From the NCBI RefSeq assembly GCF_900155395.1, contig NZ_LT699722.1:1-32308 (forward strand): a DNA stretch of 32,308 nucleotides, written 5' to 3'. The stretch comes from Merdibacter massiliensis. GTDB taxonomy: Bacteria; Bacillota_I; Bacilli_A; Erysipelotrichales; Erysipelotrichaceae. The first letter of the stretch is position 1, and each line of letters starts with the position of its first letter. The position numbers and the translations under genes are program-made. Positions 15,780-24,393 of this stretch are shown here, piece by piece. A model generated the notes under the pieces. The model had not been told where the DNA came from. It searched no databases and worked only from the letters and a program-made list of their open reading frames with translations.

Positions 15780-17318
15780 TTATTCTTTTTCGTTAGTTGC
15801 TTGTGAACCTTCTTGTTTCTGTTCGTTTTTACTATCGTTTTTTGTTTCTCTTCTATTTTTACCTCTTATATTTTTTTGTTTCCGCTCCGGTTTCGTATGC
15901 TTGCGTTCACGGAAAATACGGAAGATGACACCATCTGCTGTGTTTTCGCCGCGAACCTGGTAATGATTTGCCTTTACAACTTTGCTGACAATAGACAATC
16001 CTAAACCGAAACGCCCGCCTTCTCCTTTTTCATACGGTTTGAATAACGTATCGATCCGGCTTTCATCCATGCTCGGTCCATCATTGGCAATAGTCAAACC
16101 TTCCTCTTCATTCAGATGGATCACAATGATGCTTTGTGCATAGCGCAACGCGTTCTCTAATATGTTTTCCACAACAACACGCCAGGATTCCCATAATCCA
16201 TCGAAGAATATTTCTTCCAGATCCGTTTCAATGCGAATATCGTTGCGGATAACGGCAATATTCAACAAGACCTTTTCTACGACCTCTTTCATATTGGTGA
16301 CAACGCCTTCCGCATCTTGTGAAATCAAATATTCCACTCGATTCATATACAGCAGGCTGTGTACCTTATTTTCTAATCGGTCCGCATTGTCAATAATGAC
16401 ATCTACGCTTTTCTCTAATGTTTCATAAGGATAAATACCGTCTTTGATGCTTTCGCCATACGATTTGATCGTCGCGATCGGCGTTTTTAAATCATGTGAA
16501 ATATTATGGATCATTTCTTCTTTTGTCTTTTCCTGCCGCAACAATTCTTCACGCATGCTGACTAAGGCTGCCGCCAATTCTCCGATTTCATCTTTACGAT
16601 TCAAGTGCAGCTCTGCCTCTTTTCCAGCTTTGACTTTCTCTATATAATTCCGCATTTGATTCAATGGATGAATCAAAGAAACGACCCAAAGCATCATGAT
16701 CAAAAAGATAAAACAGAATGCCATGACAGTGATATATAAGATGCTGTTGATCATCATGTCCTTCGCGTCTTGTGCATAGTTCTCATCCATATAGGACATC
16801 AGCACATTGCTCGTACCATCATTCATCAGACGGACGCTATAGCAGTATTCCACTCCATCGATTTTCATATGACCGTGTTCATATTGCAATTTTTTAGGAG
16901 CTGTCTGGTATAACTGCATTCCTTTTTCCATCATCTTTTGAATCAATGCATTGTTTGATGAAAGTTCTTCCCGGACCAGATCCACATCACTTTCACTGCT
17001 GATATATTGAATCTTTGGATCATTTTCACCATTGATGACATCTTGTATATCTACGATCAAATGCATCTGTGAATTCGTCAATGCTCTGCGTAACTGACTT
17101 TGTGTAAAGTTTTCATTTCCTTCTCCGCCATATAAGCTAACGATCATATCCTGGGAAGTATCTAGCGTCGTGTACATTTGTTCACGAATGACGTTTTCCA
17201 CACTACCGGTAAGATAGACAAAGAAAAATGCCGTGAAAAAGGAAATGAGGAAAAAAATGATAGCCGCTAACTGCTGGGAAAGAGACAGTGAACGGATAAA
17301 TTCCCCAAATCGTTTCAT
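15780..17318 (-). CDS. Sensor histidine kinase
   Basis: This 512-residue membrane kinase has one hydrophobic helix at about 19-38, an extracytoplasmic sensor region (about 39-190), a second helix (about 190-212), a HAMP domain, the HisKA motif HNISHDLKTP with the phospho-accepting H275, and ATPase motifs N (ENILENALRYA), G1 (ANDGPSM) and G2 (GGRFGLGLSIVSKV). After the catalytic domain comes a tail of about 45 residues rich in K, R, E, N and Q with no obvious fold. It begins 3 bp after the response regulator stop. The signal sensed is unknown. It lies just before cas9 on the same strand, but a terminator separates them. Confidence 0.93.
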   Translation of the reverse strand: MKRFGEFIRSLSLSQQLAAIIFFLISFFTAFFFVYLTGSVENVIREQMYTTLDTSQDMIVSLYGGEGNENFTQSQLRRALTNSQMHLIVDIQDVINGENDPKIQYISSESDVDLVREELSSNNALIQKMMEKGMQLYQTAPKKLQYEHGHMKIDGVEYCYSVRLMNDGTSNVLMSYMDENYAQDAKDMMINSILYITVMAFCFIFLIMMLWVVSLIHPLNQMRNYIEKVKAGKEAELHLNRKDEIGELAAALVSMREELLRQEKTKEEMIHNISHDLKTPIATIKSYGESIKDGIYPYETLEKSVDVIIDNADRLENKVHSLLYMNRVEYLISQDAEGVVTNMKEVVEKVLLNIAVIRNDIRIETDLEEIFFDGLWESWRVVVENILENALRYAQSIIVIHLNEEEGLTIANDGPSMDESRIDTLFKPYEKGEGGRFGLGLSIVSKVVKANHYQVRGENTADGVIFRIFRERKHTKPERKQKNIRGKNRRETKNDSKNEQKQEGSQATNEKE

Positions 17319-17321
17319 GTT

Positions 17322-17981
17322 TTATCCTAAACGATATCCATATCCATAAATCGTATGGATATTTAAATTCGGCAGTTTTTTACGAAGTCGGCGCAATGTA
17401 TCATCTACGACACGATCACTGCCGTAATAATTTTCTTCCCATACATTTTCTAATATCTTGTCACGCGAAAAAGCAATTCCTTTGTTTTTGATGAACATCA
17501 TCAATAAATCAAATTCTTTTGTCGTCAGATCGATTTCATCACTTCCGGCAAACACTTTACGCTGCTCTTCATCTAATTCATAGCCATCGATCAAGATACG
17601 ATTATTATCATTTTTATAGACACGTTTGATGACATTATTTACACGCAAGACAAGTTCTTTCGGTGAAAAAGGTTTTGTGATATAATCATCACTTCCTTTT
17701 TCCAGACCGATGATACGGTCAAATTCCTTGTCTCTGGCTGACATGAATATAACAGGGATATCACGGCCTTGCAAACGAATTTCTTCGATCAGATCAAAAC
17801 CGCTTTTATCATCCAACATGATATCCAGTATCCACAAATGTACATCATCATCCACTACATGTTCACTTGCTTCCTCATATGTATAATAGGAACGTACTTC
17901 ATATCCTTCTTTCTTTAAATATTGAGCAACAAGATCATTGATTGCTTTTTCATCTTCTACGACACAAATGACTTTTTTCAT
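17322..17981 (-). CDS. OmpR/PhoB-family response regulator
   Basis: This 219-residue regulator has a receiver domain (VVEDE acidic pocket, D53 in LDIMLDD as phospho-acceptor, S/T in FMSARD, K in TKPFSP) and a C-terminal winged helix (about 125-219) ending with the usual IHTIYGYGYRL. It should bind DNA when phosphorylated by the adjoining kinase. ATG 17981 has GGAGG 5 nt upstream; the frame is open to 18047 but the added residues match no family. A GC-rich hairpin CCGCGC/GCGCGG (17998-18017) lies in the leader just above the ribosome binding site. An IS110 copy lies directly upstream and may have displaced the original promoter region. Confidence 0.94.
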   Translation of the reverse strand: MKKVICVVEDEKAINDLVAQYLKKEGYEVRSYYTYEEASEHVVDDDVHLWILDIMLDDKSGFDLIEEIRLQGRDIPVIFMSARDKEFDRIIGLEKGSDDYITKPFSPKELVLRVNNVIKRVYKNDNNRILIDGYELDEEQRKVFAGSDEIDLTTKEFDLLMMFIKNKGIAFSRDKILENVWEENYYGSDRVVDDTLRRLRKKLPNLNIHTIYGYGYRLG

Positions 17982-18067
17982 CTTTTCCTCCATTTCCCCG
18001 CGCCTAAAGTCGCGCGGACACAAATATTTCATCAATAAATCCCACATGCTTTATTTTCGTGTTACCC

Positions 18068-18073
18068 TATAAG
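18068..18073 (+). promoter_or_regulatory. Candidate -10 box at the IS110 left end
   Basis: TATAAG lies just before the first stem of the putative bridge RNA, with no good -35 at 17 bp in the inserted form. In IS110 elements a promoter can form when the ends join in the circular intermediate, so the right end could supply the -35. Inference only. Confidence 0.3.
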
Positions 18074-18256
18074 AGAGGTGGTATACTACAGAGCACGTGG
18101 AGGTGAGTAGGAATTCTACTCAATTGAATATCCTGTATTTTTATAAGTTGCCGTCATCATATCAAGCACAAATAAGTAGGACTTTGAGCCTGGACACTTA
18201 TGATTGTTCAATCAACTGTTGTCGATTCGCTTTGATGACAGTCAATGCCACCTCTC
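18073..18256 (+). ncRNA. Probable bridge RNA (seekRNA) of the IS110 element
   Basis: The region before the transposase has nested complementary segments: an outer 9-bp pair GAGAGGTGG (18073-18081) with CCACCTCTC (18248-18256); a 7-bp hairpin TGAGTAG/CTACTCA (18104-18122); a long-range 7-bp stem GTCATCA (18153-18159) with TGATGAC (18233-18239); and inside it ATAAGT/ACTTAT (18172-18201) with an 18-nt loop. Large loops on stems are what IS110-group bridge RNAs use to bind donor and target DNA. Position and structure support the call; the pairing loops could not be matched to ends or target because the exact boundaries are unknown. Confidence 0.6.
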
Positions 18257-18280
18257 CTTTTGTATGAAAGGAGCTTTTTT
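18254..18280 (+). terminator. Terminator-like hairpin holding the transposase ribosome binding site
   Basis: A perfect 7-bp stem CTCCTTT/AAAGGAG with a 6-nt loop is followed by CTTTTTT. The 3' arm AAAGGAG is the only Shine-Dalgarno of the transposase, 9 nt before its ATG. Its 5' arm shares three bases with the outer stem of the putative bridge RNA. Confidence 0.6.
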
Positions 18281-18282
18281 AT

Positions 18283-19539
18283 ATGGCAATGAAAATCGTT
18301 CGTTTCAACTGCTGTGGCATGGATGTTCACAAAGATCTGGTCGTCGCTACTATTGGTATCACCGATAGACAGTCGAACATCACAGAATATTTCCAACAAT
18401 CTTTTTCCACTTTAAACTCGGACCTATATCGTTTAAAGGATTGGCTGAATTCTTATCACTGTTGTGATGTCTGCATGGAATCTACCGGTAAATACTGGAT
18501 CCCTATCTTCAACATTCTTGAAGGTGAGATCAATGTCCATTTAACTCATCCCAAGTATGTCAAAGCCATCAAAGGCAAAAAAACTGATAAGAAAGATTCC
18601 AAATGGATCTGTGATCTCTTCAAACATGATCTGATCAAATTCTCGTTTATCCCTCCAAAAGAAATCCGAGAACTGCGTGAGATCGCCCGTTACCGATACA
18701 AGCTGGTCTGCATGCGTTCTTCAGAACGGAATCGTTATCAGAACTGTATGACCGTTTCCAATATCGGATTAGCTTCTGTTGTCTCCGATCCTTTTGGCAA
18801 GACAGCTTCCAATATCATGAAAGAAGTCATGAAGCCAAACGTGATTGATGATGACAAGATCTTAAAACTCATTCACAAAAATTGTAAGAACAAAGATAAG
18901 ATACTAGACTCCCTTCACGGCTATCACATCGAAGCGGATCAACGATTCAAGATGGAAAAATCATTGAATCATATGGAGTACTTGGATCAACTCATCAATT
19001 CATGTGAAGCAGAATTGGTCAAGCGGGCTTATCCTTTACGCGAATCTTTCCAGCATATCACACAAATAAAAGGAATTAGTTCCTTATCGGCCATTCTGAT
19101 CATCTCTGAAATAGGAATCGATATGTCTCAGTTTGAATCCGACAAACAACTTGTCAGTTGGGCTGGACTTTCTCCTGCCAACAACGAAAGTGCCGGCAAG
19201 AAAAAGTCAGTTCGTATCTCCAAAGCTGGACAATATCTCAAACCACTGCTTGTCCAATGTGCTTTATCGACCATCAAAGATAAGACATCTTATTTTGGAA
19301 GAAAGTATTCCAATATCAAGAAACGACGTGGTCACAAGAAAGCCATCATTGCGATCGCACGCATGATGTTGGTCAGTATCTATCACATGATCCTAACAGG
19401 CGAAGTATTTCAACCAACGGATTATGAATCCTTCATGAATCCACGATCCGATACCAAACAATCACTAACAGTTGAAGAAGCATTAAACTTTTTGAAACAA
19501 TCCGGCATTGATATATCTTCTATTCAAATCAACTTATAA
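18283..19539 (+). CDS. IS110-family transposase (RNA-guided DEDD recombinase)
   Basis: The 418-residue protein has the N-terminal RuvC-like DEDD domain: D14 in GMDVHKD, E66 in MESTGKYW, D102 and D105 in TDKKDSKW. A coiled-coil middle follows, then the C-terminal Tnp domain with GISSLSAILIISEIG (helix-hairpin-helix-like), VSWAGLSPANNESAGK and the candidate catalytic serine S313 in VRISKAGQYLK. IS110 recombinases use a bridge RNA to choose target and donor. All motif residues are present and the frame is intact, so the element may be active. The ribosome binding site lies in a hairpin arm. Confidence 0.96.
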   Translation: MAMKIVRFNCCGMDVHKDLVVATIGITDRQSNITEYFQQSFSTLNSDLYRLKDWLNSYHCCDVCMESTGKYWIPIFNILEGEINVHLTHPKYVKAIKGKKTDKKDSKWICDLFKHDLIKFSFIPPKEIRELREIARYRYKLVCMRSSERNRYQNCMTVSNIGLASVVSDPFGKTASNIMKEVMKPNVIDDDKILKLIHKNCKNKDKILDSLHGYHIEADQRFKMEKSLNHMEYLDQLINSCEAELVKRAYPLRESFQHITQIKGISSLSAILIISEIGIDMSQFESDKQLVSWAGLSPANNESAGKKKSVRISKAGQYLKPLLVQCALSTIKDKTSYFGRKYSNIKKRRGHKKAIIAIARMMLVSIYHMILTGEVFQPTDYESFMNPRSDTKQSLTVEEALNFLKQSGIDISSIQINL

Positions 19540-19724
19540 ATTTTTTCGATATTTTTACTACTTATTTTTAAGTCGGCTTTTTTTTTACAGTTTTATTCAC
19601 ACTTGATCACCTACATTCCTCTCTTTTTTACTGCCCTATCAATGTTATTGTATCAAAACCAGAAGAAAAAAGCAGTGTTATTTTATGTTTCTTCTGTGGA
19701 AATTATGTGATTGCCGAAAATGAA
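19540..19724. other. Intergenic region after the IS110 transposase
   Basis: AT-rich, with a run of nine T near 19579 but no clear hairpin before it. It must contain the IS110 right end and the ancestral sequence next to glmM. No ORF is supported. Confidence 0.4.
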
Positions 19725-19762
19725 AAAGCACCTTTGTGCACGACATACACAAAGATGCTTTG
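19725..19762 (-). terminator. Terminator of the cdaA-cdaR-glmM operon
   Basis: A 12-14-bp stem with one mismatch (arms about 19725-19738 and 19750-19762) lies directly after the glmM stop and is followed by TTTTTCATTTT on the minus strand. Confidence 0.75.
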
Positions 19763-19765
19763 ATT

Positions 19766-21100
19766 TTACAGATTGTTTTCTTTGATAAAATCTACGATGC
19801 GATATACATAGTCATGGCAAAGTTCATCTGTTTTTGCCTCTACCATCACACGTACCAATGGTTCTGTTCCACTTGGGCGGACCAAGATACGCCCTTCGTC
19901 TCCCAATTCAGCACTTACTTGATCGATCTGCTCTTTCAATTCTGCAGATTCCATCGTTTTATTTTTATCTTGAACTTTTACATTGACCAACAGCTGCGGA
20001 TAGATAAAGAGATCTTTTCCTAATTCTTTCAAGGATTTCTTTTCATCCACCATGATCTGCAGCAGTTTTAATGCGGTCAGCAAACCGTCTCCGGTAACCG
20101 CATGCTCTAAGAAAATGATATGTCCGCTCTGTTCACCGCCGATGCGGAAATCATTTTTCTGCATGCATTCAAATACATACTTATCGCCGACTGCTGTTTG
20201 CTCGTAATCAATCACATTATCGCGCAACGCATGATAAAGTCCCAGATTGGCCATTACAGTTGTAACTACGGTATTTTTATTCAATGTATTTTTCTTTTTC
20301 ATATAACGGCCGCATACATACAATGTGTAGTCGCCGTTAAATAGATTGCCGTCTTCATCTACTGCAATCAAGCGGTCTGCATCGCCGTCAAATGCAAAAC
20401 CGACATCATAATTGCCTTCCCGCATCATCTCTTGCAAGCTTTCCGGATGCGTAGAACCACAATTGGTATTGATATTGATGCCATTTGGAGAACTATGGAT
20501 CGCTTCCACCGTAGCCCCTAATGCTGTCAATGTTTCTACTGCGGTAGCTGTCGCACTGCCGTTTGCCAGATCGACAGCAATTTTCATGCCGCTCAAGTCA
20601 ATATTGACGATTTCTTTTAACCATGATTCATAGATTTCCAATCCTTCGCTCCATTCAATGACGCTGCCGATTGCATCATCTTTTGCCAGCGGGATATCGA
20701 TCTTTCCATCAATATATTGTTCAATGGCATCCTCTACTTCCGGATTCATTTTACATCCTTCCTGGTTAAAGAGTTTGATACCATTATCATAGTATGGATT
20801 GTGGGATGCACTGACCATGATACCGCAATCAAAATGTTCCTTGCGAATCAAATAAGAAACACTTGGTGTTGGACACACGCCCAGCAAATAAACATGTGCA
20901 CCGGTTGATGTCGCACCAGCCGCTAATCCCATTTCAAACATATCACTGGATAGACGGGTATCTTTGCCAATAATGATCTTTGCATGACGATTTTTGCCAT
21001 AATGCCATCCTACATATTGTCCTATGCGGATCGCCATCTGCAATGTTAAATTTTCATTGACTCGCCCGCGTGCTCCATCTGTTCCAAAATATTTACCCAT
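19766..21100 (-). CDS. glmM: Phosphoglucosamine mutase
   Basis: GlmM converts glucosamine-6-phosphate to glucosamine-1-phosphate for UDP-GlcNAc and peptidoglycan. The 444-residue protein shows the N-terminal FGTDGARG, the active-site serine S99 in SASHNP, the metal loop DGDADR, the sugar-binding GEQSGH and the phosphate-binding RPSGTEP near the C-terminus. It follows cdaR by 17 bp in the conserved cdaA-cdaR-glmM operon, in which GlmM is known to bind and inhibit the cyclase CdaA in other Firmicutes. Confidence 0.97.
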   Translation of the reverse strand: MGKYFGTDGARGRVNENLTLQMAIRIGQYVGWHYGKNRHAKIIIGKDTRLSSDMFEMGLAAGATSTGAHVYLLGVCPTPSVSYLIRKEHFDCGIMVSASHNPYYDNGIKLFNQEGCKMNPEVEDAIEQYIDGKIDIPLAKDDAIGSVIEWSEGLEIYESWLKEIVNIDLSGMKIAVDLANGSATATAVETLTALGATVEAIHSSPNGININTNCGSTHPESLQEMMREGNYDVGFAFDGDADRLIAVDEDGNLFNGDYTLYVCGRYMKKKNTLNKNTVVTTVMANLGLYHALRDNVIDYEQTAVGDKYVFECMQKNDFRIGGEQSGHIIFLEHAVTGDGLLTALKLLQIMVDEKKSLKELGKDLFIYPQLLVNVKVQDKNKTMESAELKEQIDQVSAELGDEGRILVRPSGTEPLVRVMVEAKTDELCHDYVYRIVDFIKENNL

Positions 21101-21117
21101 ATTGTGTTCTTCCTTTC

Positions 21118-22452
21118 CTAATTACTAACAGTAACCGTGACCTCATTGCTCGCCAACTGATAGTTTACCAATCGGTTTTTTCCAGTTACTTTTAAAGTAA
21201 CTTTGCTTTCTCCATTTGTAGAAATTCCTTTGAGATCTGCTGTAACAATGATATCTTCTTTATCGATGTTTTGCAACATTTCTTCGCTTCCATATACGGT
21301 TACATCTACATTTTTCGGATTTGTCGTTATTTGTTTGCCGTCTAATTCTTTTGCCTGATTTGTGAACTGTATGGAAATATTCTCAATCTTTTTGCTTGTT
21401 TCTTTTCCAACAGTAACGCGAATACTAATTTGATTTGCATCTGCACTCGTCACACCGCTAGGCAATGTGATCGGCATATTTAATGTTCGGTTGCTGTTAA
21501 TTCCCGAAACCGGCAAAGAAACCTCAATTTGGTCAATCTTATCCAAGACGCTTTGTTTGCCGTAAAGTGTAATTTCATTTAATGAAGCAGTGCATGTTTC
21601 AATAGCTAATCCATCCTCCATCGAACCTACCGCAACAATTTGGATCGGCACTGTCTTTTTCGGTCGAGTAACCGTAACTTTCGTATGCATGACGTCCGGA
21701 ATGATATCCACATCCAGTTTCTCTCCTTTTTCATTGTATGCAGCCAATGGTGCATCCACTTCAAAATCGCCATTTACATTTTTGACATCAATCAGTGCCT
21801 TTACATAAGATACTTGTTTCAACGTATCTTCACTGGCACGCACATTGACAGTATCACTGTCAAATTGCGGTTCACCCAAATCATACGTAGCATCCATCTG
21901 TGCTAAATTGACATAATCATACCCTAAGGTATAGGTCTTCGTCACTTTTTTCTTCAAAACAACATTCACATTCCCTGACTCAATAAAGGCAACGACACGT
22001 GACGGTATATTCTTTACTTCTAATTGAATCTCACTGCTGCCTTCACCTAACTGCCGTAGATCTGCTACGACATTCAAGTTATTCTGCTGGCGAATCATCT
22101 GCAGATCATTGATATCGCCTTGTAACTGCACATCCACTGTCTCCGGCACGCCGCTGACCTCATAGGTTTCCTCATTGACCAATACGGTAACTGGCTGTGA
22201 ATAGAAAGTATATACCTGTCTTGTTTCAAAAAGAGAAGATGCATCATCGCTGATATTGACCACTGCATAGACCAGTATCGCCAGTAACAAAGCAACTGCT
22301 TTTCCGTATCTTTGTGAAAACAGAATACGGTCGGTCCAAACCGAGATCCATTTATAAAACCGGCTGAACGCTTGTTCTACTTTCGAATACTGTTCAAAAA
22401 AGTTCTCTTTGATCTCTTTTCTATCTTCCTTTTTCTTTCGTCTGCGAATCAT
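21118..22452 (-). CDS. cdaR: YbbR-domain protein CdaR, regulator of CdaA
   Basis: The 444-residue protein has a basic cytoplasmic N-terminus of about 50 residues, one membrane helix (about 51-66) and then several YbbR repeats outside the membrane, recognisable by the recurring V.V.L.G...L..I pattern. CdaR modulates the diadenylate cyclase CdaA in Bacillus and Listeria. Its ATGA overlaps the cdaA stop, indicating coupled translation. The charged N-terminus (RRRKKKEDRKEIKE) is longer than usual. Confidence 0.92.
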   Translation of the reverse strand: MIRRRKKKEDRKEIKENFFEQYSKVEQAFSRFYKWISVWTDRILFSQRYGKAVALLLAILVYAVVNISDDASSLFETRQVYTFYSQPVTVLVNEETYEVSGVPETVDVQLQGDINDLQMIRQQNNLNVVADLRQLGEGSSEIQLEVKNIPSRVVAFIESGNVNVVLKKKVTKTYTLGYDYVNLAQMDATYDLGEPQFDSDTVNVRASEDTLKQVSYVKALIDVKNVNGDFEVDAPLAAYNEKGEKLDVDIIPDVMHTKVTVTRPKKTVPIQIVAVGSMEDGLAIETCTASLNEITLYGKQSVLDKIDQIEVSLPVSGINSNRTLNMPITLPSGVTSADANQISIRVTVGKETSKKIENISIQFTNQAKELDGKQITTNPKNVDVTVYGSEEMLQNIDKEDIIVTADLKGISTNGESKVTLKVTGKNRLVNYQLASNEVTVTVSN

Positions 22453-23381
22453 GAACGATCACTTCCCTTCCGGCGGCGTCTTGAGGTATTCCGCCGTCCT
22501 TGCAGTTTGACAACGACTGCTTCTGTTGGAATATAATCATTCTTTTCCTGTAGGGGTGCTGCTTCTTCTTTTAGTACTAGTTCCCCCTCATCTTCATCTT
22601 GATCAAACGGTCCATCGATCTGATAGCGTTCCATCAGATATTTGCGTAACTGCGATACACTATATACGCGCAGATCTCCATTTTCCGCAATAGAGATGTT
22701 TCCCGTTTCTTCACTAACAATAATCGTAATAGAGTCTGTGATCTCACTGATACCGACTGCTGCGCGATGACGAGCACCATAACTAGTCGGCAGCTCTCTT
22801 GTCGTTGGCGGGAAATAAGCGGCTGCGCAGGCAATTTTTACGCCCTGGATGATGACAGCACCGTCATGCAGCGGTGTTCCATATTGAAAGATCGAACACA
22901 GCAGTTCACAAGAAACCTGTGAATTCATACTTGTTCCAGTCTTAATATAATCACTGAGATCCTGTCCCTGTTCCAGCGAAATCAATGCACCTGTCTTTGA
23001 AGCAGACATCTGTGCACAGGCTTTCACTAATTCGTCCACCAGATGCGCTCTCTCATTGTTCGTCAAAGACACCAAACGTGTTAAAACGCTGGTTTTTCCA
23101 AGTTTTTCCAACAGCATTCGAATCTCCGGCTGAAAAATGATCACAACTACGATCACTCCCCAGCTCAGCACCATGTCCGCAATGTAATTGATCGTCGTCA
23201 ATCCGATCATCATTGCCAATCCTTTTACGATAAAGATAAATAAGATACCTTTGAAGATTTGTATTGTCCTAGAATTATTTCGAACGATACGCAGACCAAA
23301 AAAAATCACTGCCCAAACGATTCCAATATCAAGAAGCGCCCGTACGACATTCCATATCTCGTTAATTGTTAAATTAAACAT
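22449..23381 (-). CDS. cdaA: Membrane diadenylate cyclase CdaA (DacA)
   Basis: CdaA makes c-di-AMP, which governs potassium and osmolyte balance and cell-wall integrity. From ATG 23381 the 310-residue protein has three membrane helices (about 15-31, 41-58, 67-84) and a DAC domain with the catalytic DGA (173-175) and RHR (204-206) motifs. The C-terminal extension (about 265-310) is acidic, then strongly basic (RRNTSRRRRKGSDRS). The start is chosen because AGGGAG lies 5 nt upstream; the in-frame GTG at 23387 overlaps it. Confidence 0.96.
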   Translation of the reverse strand: MFNLTINEIWNVVRALLDIGIVWAVIFFGLRIVRNNSRTIQIFKGILFIFIVKGLAMMIGLTTINYIADMVLSWGVIVVVIIFQPEIRMLLEKLGKTSVLTRLVSLTNNERAHLVDELVKACAQMSASKTGALISLEQGQDLSDYIKTGTSMNSQVSCELLCSIFQYGTPLHDGAVIIQGVKIACAAAYFPPTTRELPTSYGARHRAAVGISEITDSITIIVSEETGNISIAENGDLRVYSVSQLRKYLMERYQIDGPFDQDEDEGELVLKEEAAPLQEKNDYIPTEAVVVKLQGRRNTSRRRRKGSDRS

Positions 23382-23409
23382 AGACACTCCCTTCTAACAT
23401 CCATATACT

Positions 23410-24174
23410 TTATCTCATCAGATCTTTAATACAATCTGCTACAGATAGATAGACTTGTTCACTTTTCTCCCTGATTTCTTCTGGAGCCATTCCCACGCTG
23501 AATCCATGGTAAGCTTCGATCATCGGCAGATCATTAAAAGAATCCCCGATCGTATAGACATCGTCATCATCGATTCCAAGATACTGCAATACATATGACA
23601 GGCCTTCTGCCTTTGAAATACCAACAGGTACGATGTCGACACAATTGCGATTTGCATAGGCTTCAATATATCCATTAAACTGCTCATTGACATAACGTAC
23701 GATTCGCTGTGCCAATTCATCATCATTCAATGAAATAACGATCTGTGCGATCTTCCCTCCATTCAACAATGCTTCTTCATCTTTTTCCTGCGGCATATTT
23801 GCATATTTTACATCTTCTTGTGAAGGATCGATCACAACACGATGACGGTGAAAACCATCATTCAACACATAGCTTGCACAAGGCAATGTGCGAATATACT
23901 CAATAAGCTCCAATGCTTTATCAAAATCCAGATAACTGACCTGCAGACATTTTCCAGATCCGTCATAAACGACACCGCCATTGTTTAATACGATAAAATC
24001 ACAATGAAAATCATTGTTTTCTAATTCCTGTAAAAAAGATTCCATGCTTCGTCCTGTCACGACAACAAACAGATTTCCAGCATTCTGCCAACGTTTCACT
24101 GCATCCAGATCTTCTTCTACCACCTTTGGCTCATAGCGTAGCGTTCCATCATAATCACTGGCTAATAGTTTCAT
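23410..24174 (-). CDS. HAD-superfamily phosphatase, Cof type
   Basis: The 254-residue protein has the HAD motifs I (DYDGTL, residues 7-12, D7 nucleophile and D9), II (TGRS), III (K in GISKAEGL) and IV (GDSFNDLPM), with a C2 cap between II and III, as in Cof/YbjI sugar-phosphate or cofactor phosphatases. The substrate is unknown. It is the first gene of the unit with cdaA, 28 bp upstream. AGGAGG precedes the ATG. Confidence 0.9.
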   Translation of the reverse strand: MKLLASDYDGTLRYEPKVVEEDLDAVKRWQNAGNLFVVVTGRSMESFLQELENNDFHCDFIVLNNGGVVYDGSGKCLQVSYLDFDKALELIEYIRTLPCASYVLNDGFHRHRVVIDPSQEDVKYANMPQEKDEEALLNGGKIAQIVISLNDDELAQRIVRYVNEQFNGYIEAYANRNCVDIVPVGISKAEGLSYVLQYLGIDDDDVYTIGDSFNDLPMIEAYHGFSVGMAPEEIREKSEQVYLSVADCIKDLMR

Positions 24175-24378
24175 AAGGTGCCCTCCTCACTTTTTTAATC
24201 ATCCTTATTTTATCACACTCCATCTTCATATTCATTCTTATTTTCGGAAATCAACTGGAGAAATATCCTTCCTTGATGTTTTGACAGAACATATCATTTT
24301 ATTTTTTCTATTTCGGCTGATCAAAAAAGATATAGACTTTTTTGCATAACACTTTTCTGAGCAGACATACTAGCTACT
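24175..24378. other. Divergent intergenic region between HAD and yjzC-like genes
   Basis: It must carry promoters for both directions. A TAAAAT box lies in the HAD leader (minus strand, near 24213-24218) and TTGACA occurs on the plus strand near 24279, but neither has a well-spaced partner. No ORF is supported. Confidence 0.35.
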
Positions 24379-24393
24379 GGGAGGTGCTAAACA

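Larger units (their letters stand above)
18060..19600 (+). mobile_element. IS110-family insertion sequence (ends approximate)
   Basis: The element comprises a non-coding left region of about 220 bp, an IS110-type transposase gene and a short right end. IS110 elements lack terminal inverted repeats, so the edges cannot be set by eye; the left end lies between about 18020 and 18070 and the right end between about 19545 and 19640. The longer non-coding part lies at the left, as in the IS110 group rather than the IS1111 group. It sits between the response regulator and the glmM terminator and seems to disrupt no gene. Confidence 0.8.

Noticed and set aside
15780-15963. Plus-strand hydrophobic frame opposite the kinase C-terminus as a membrane peptide
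   Set aside because: The hydrophobic pattern is the complement of lysine/glutamate-rich codons; no ribosome binding site or promoter supports it.
18208-18399. A 63-codon minus-strand frame across the IS110 leader and transposase start
   Set aside because: It is antisense to the conserved DEDD motif and structured leader and resembles no protein.
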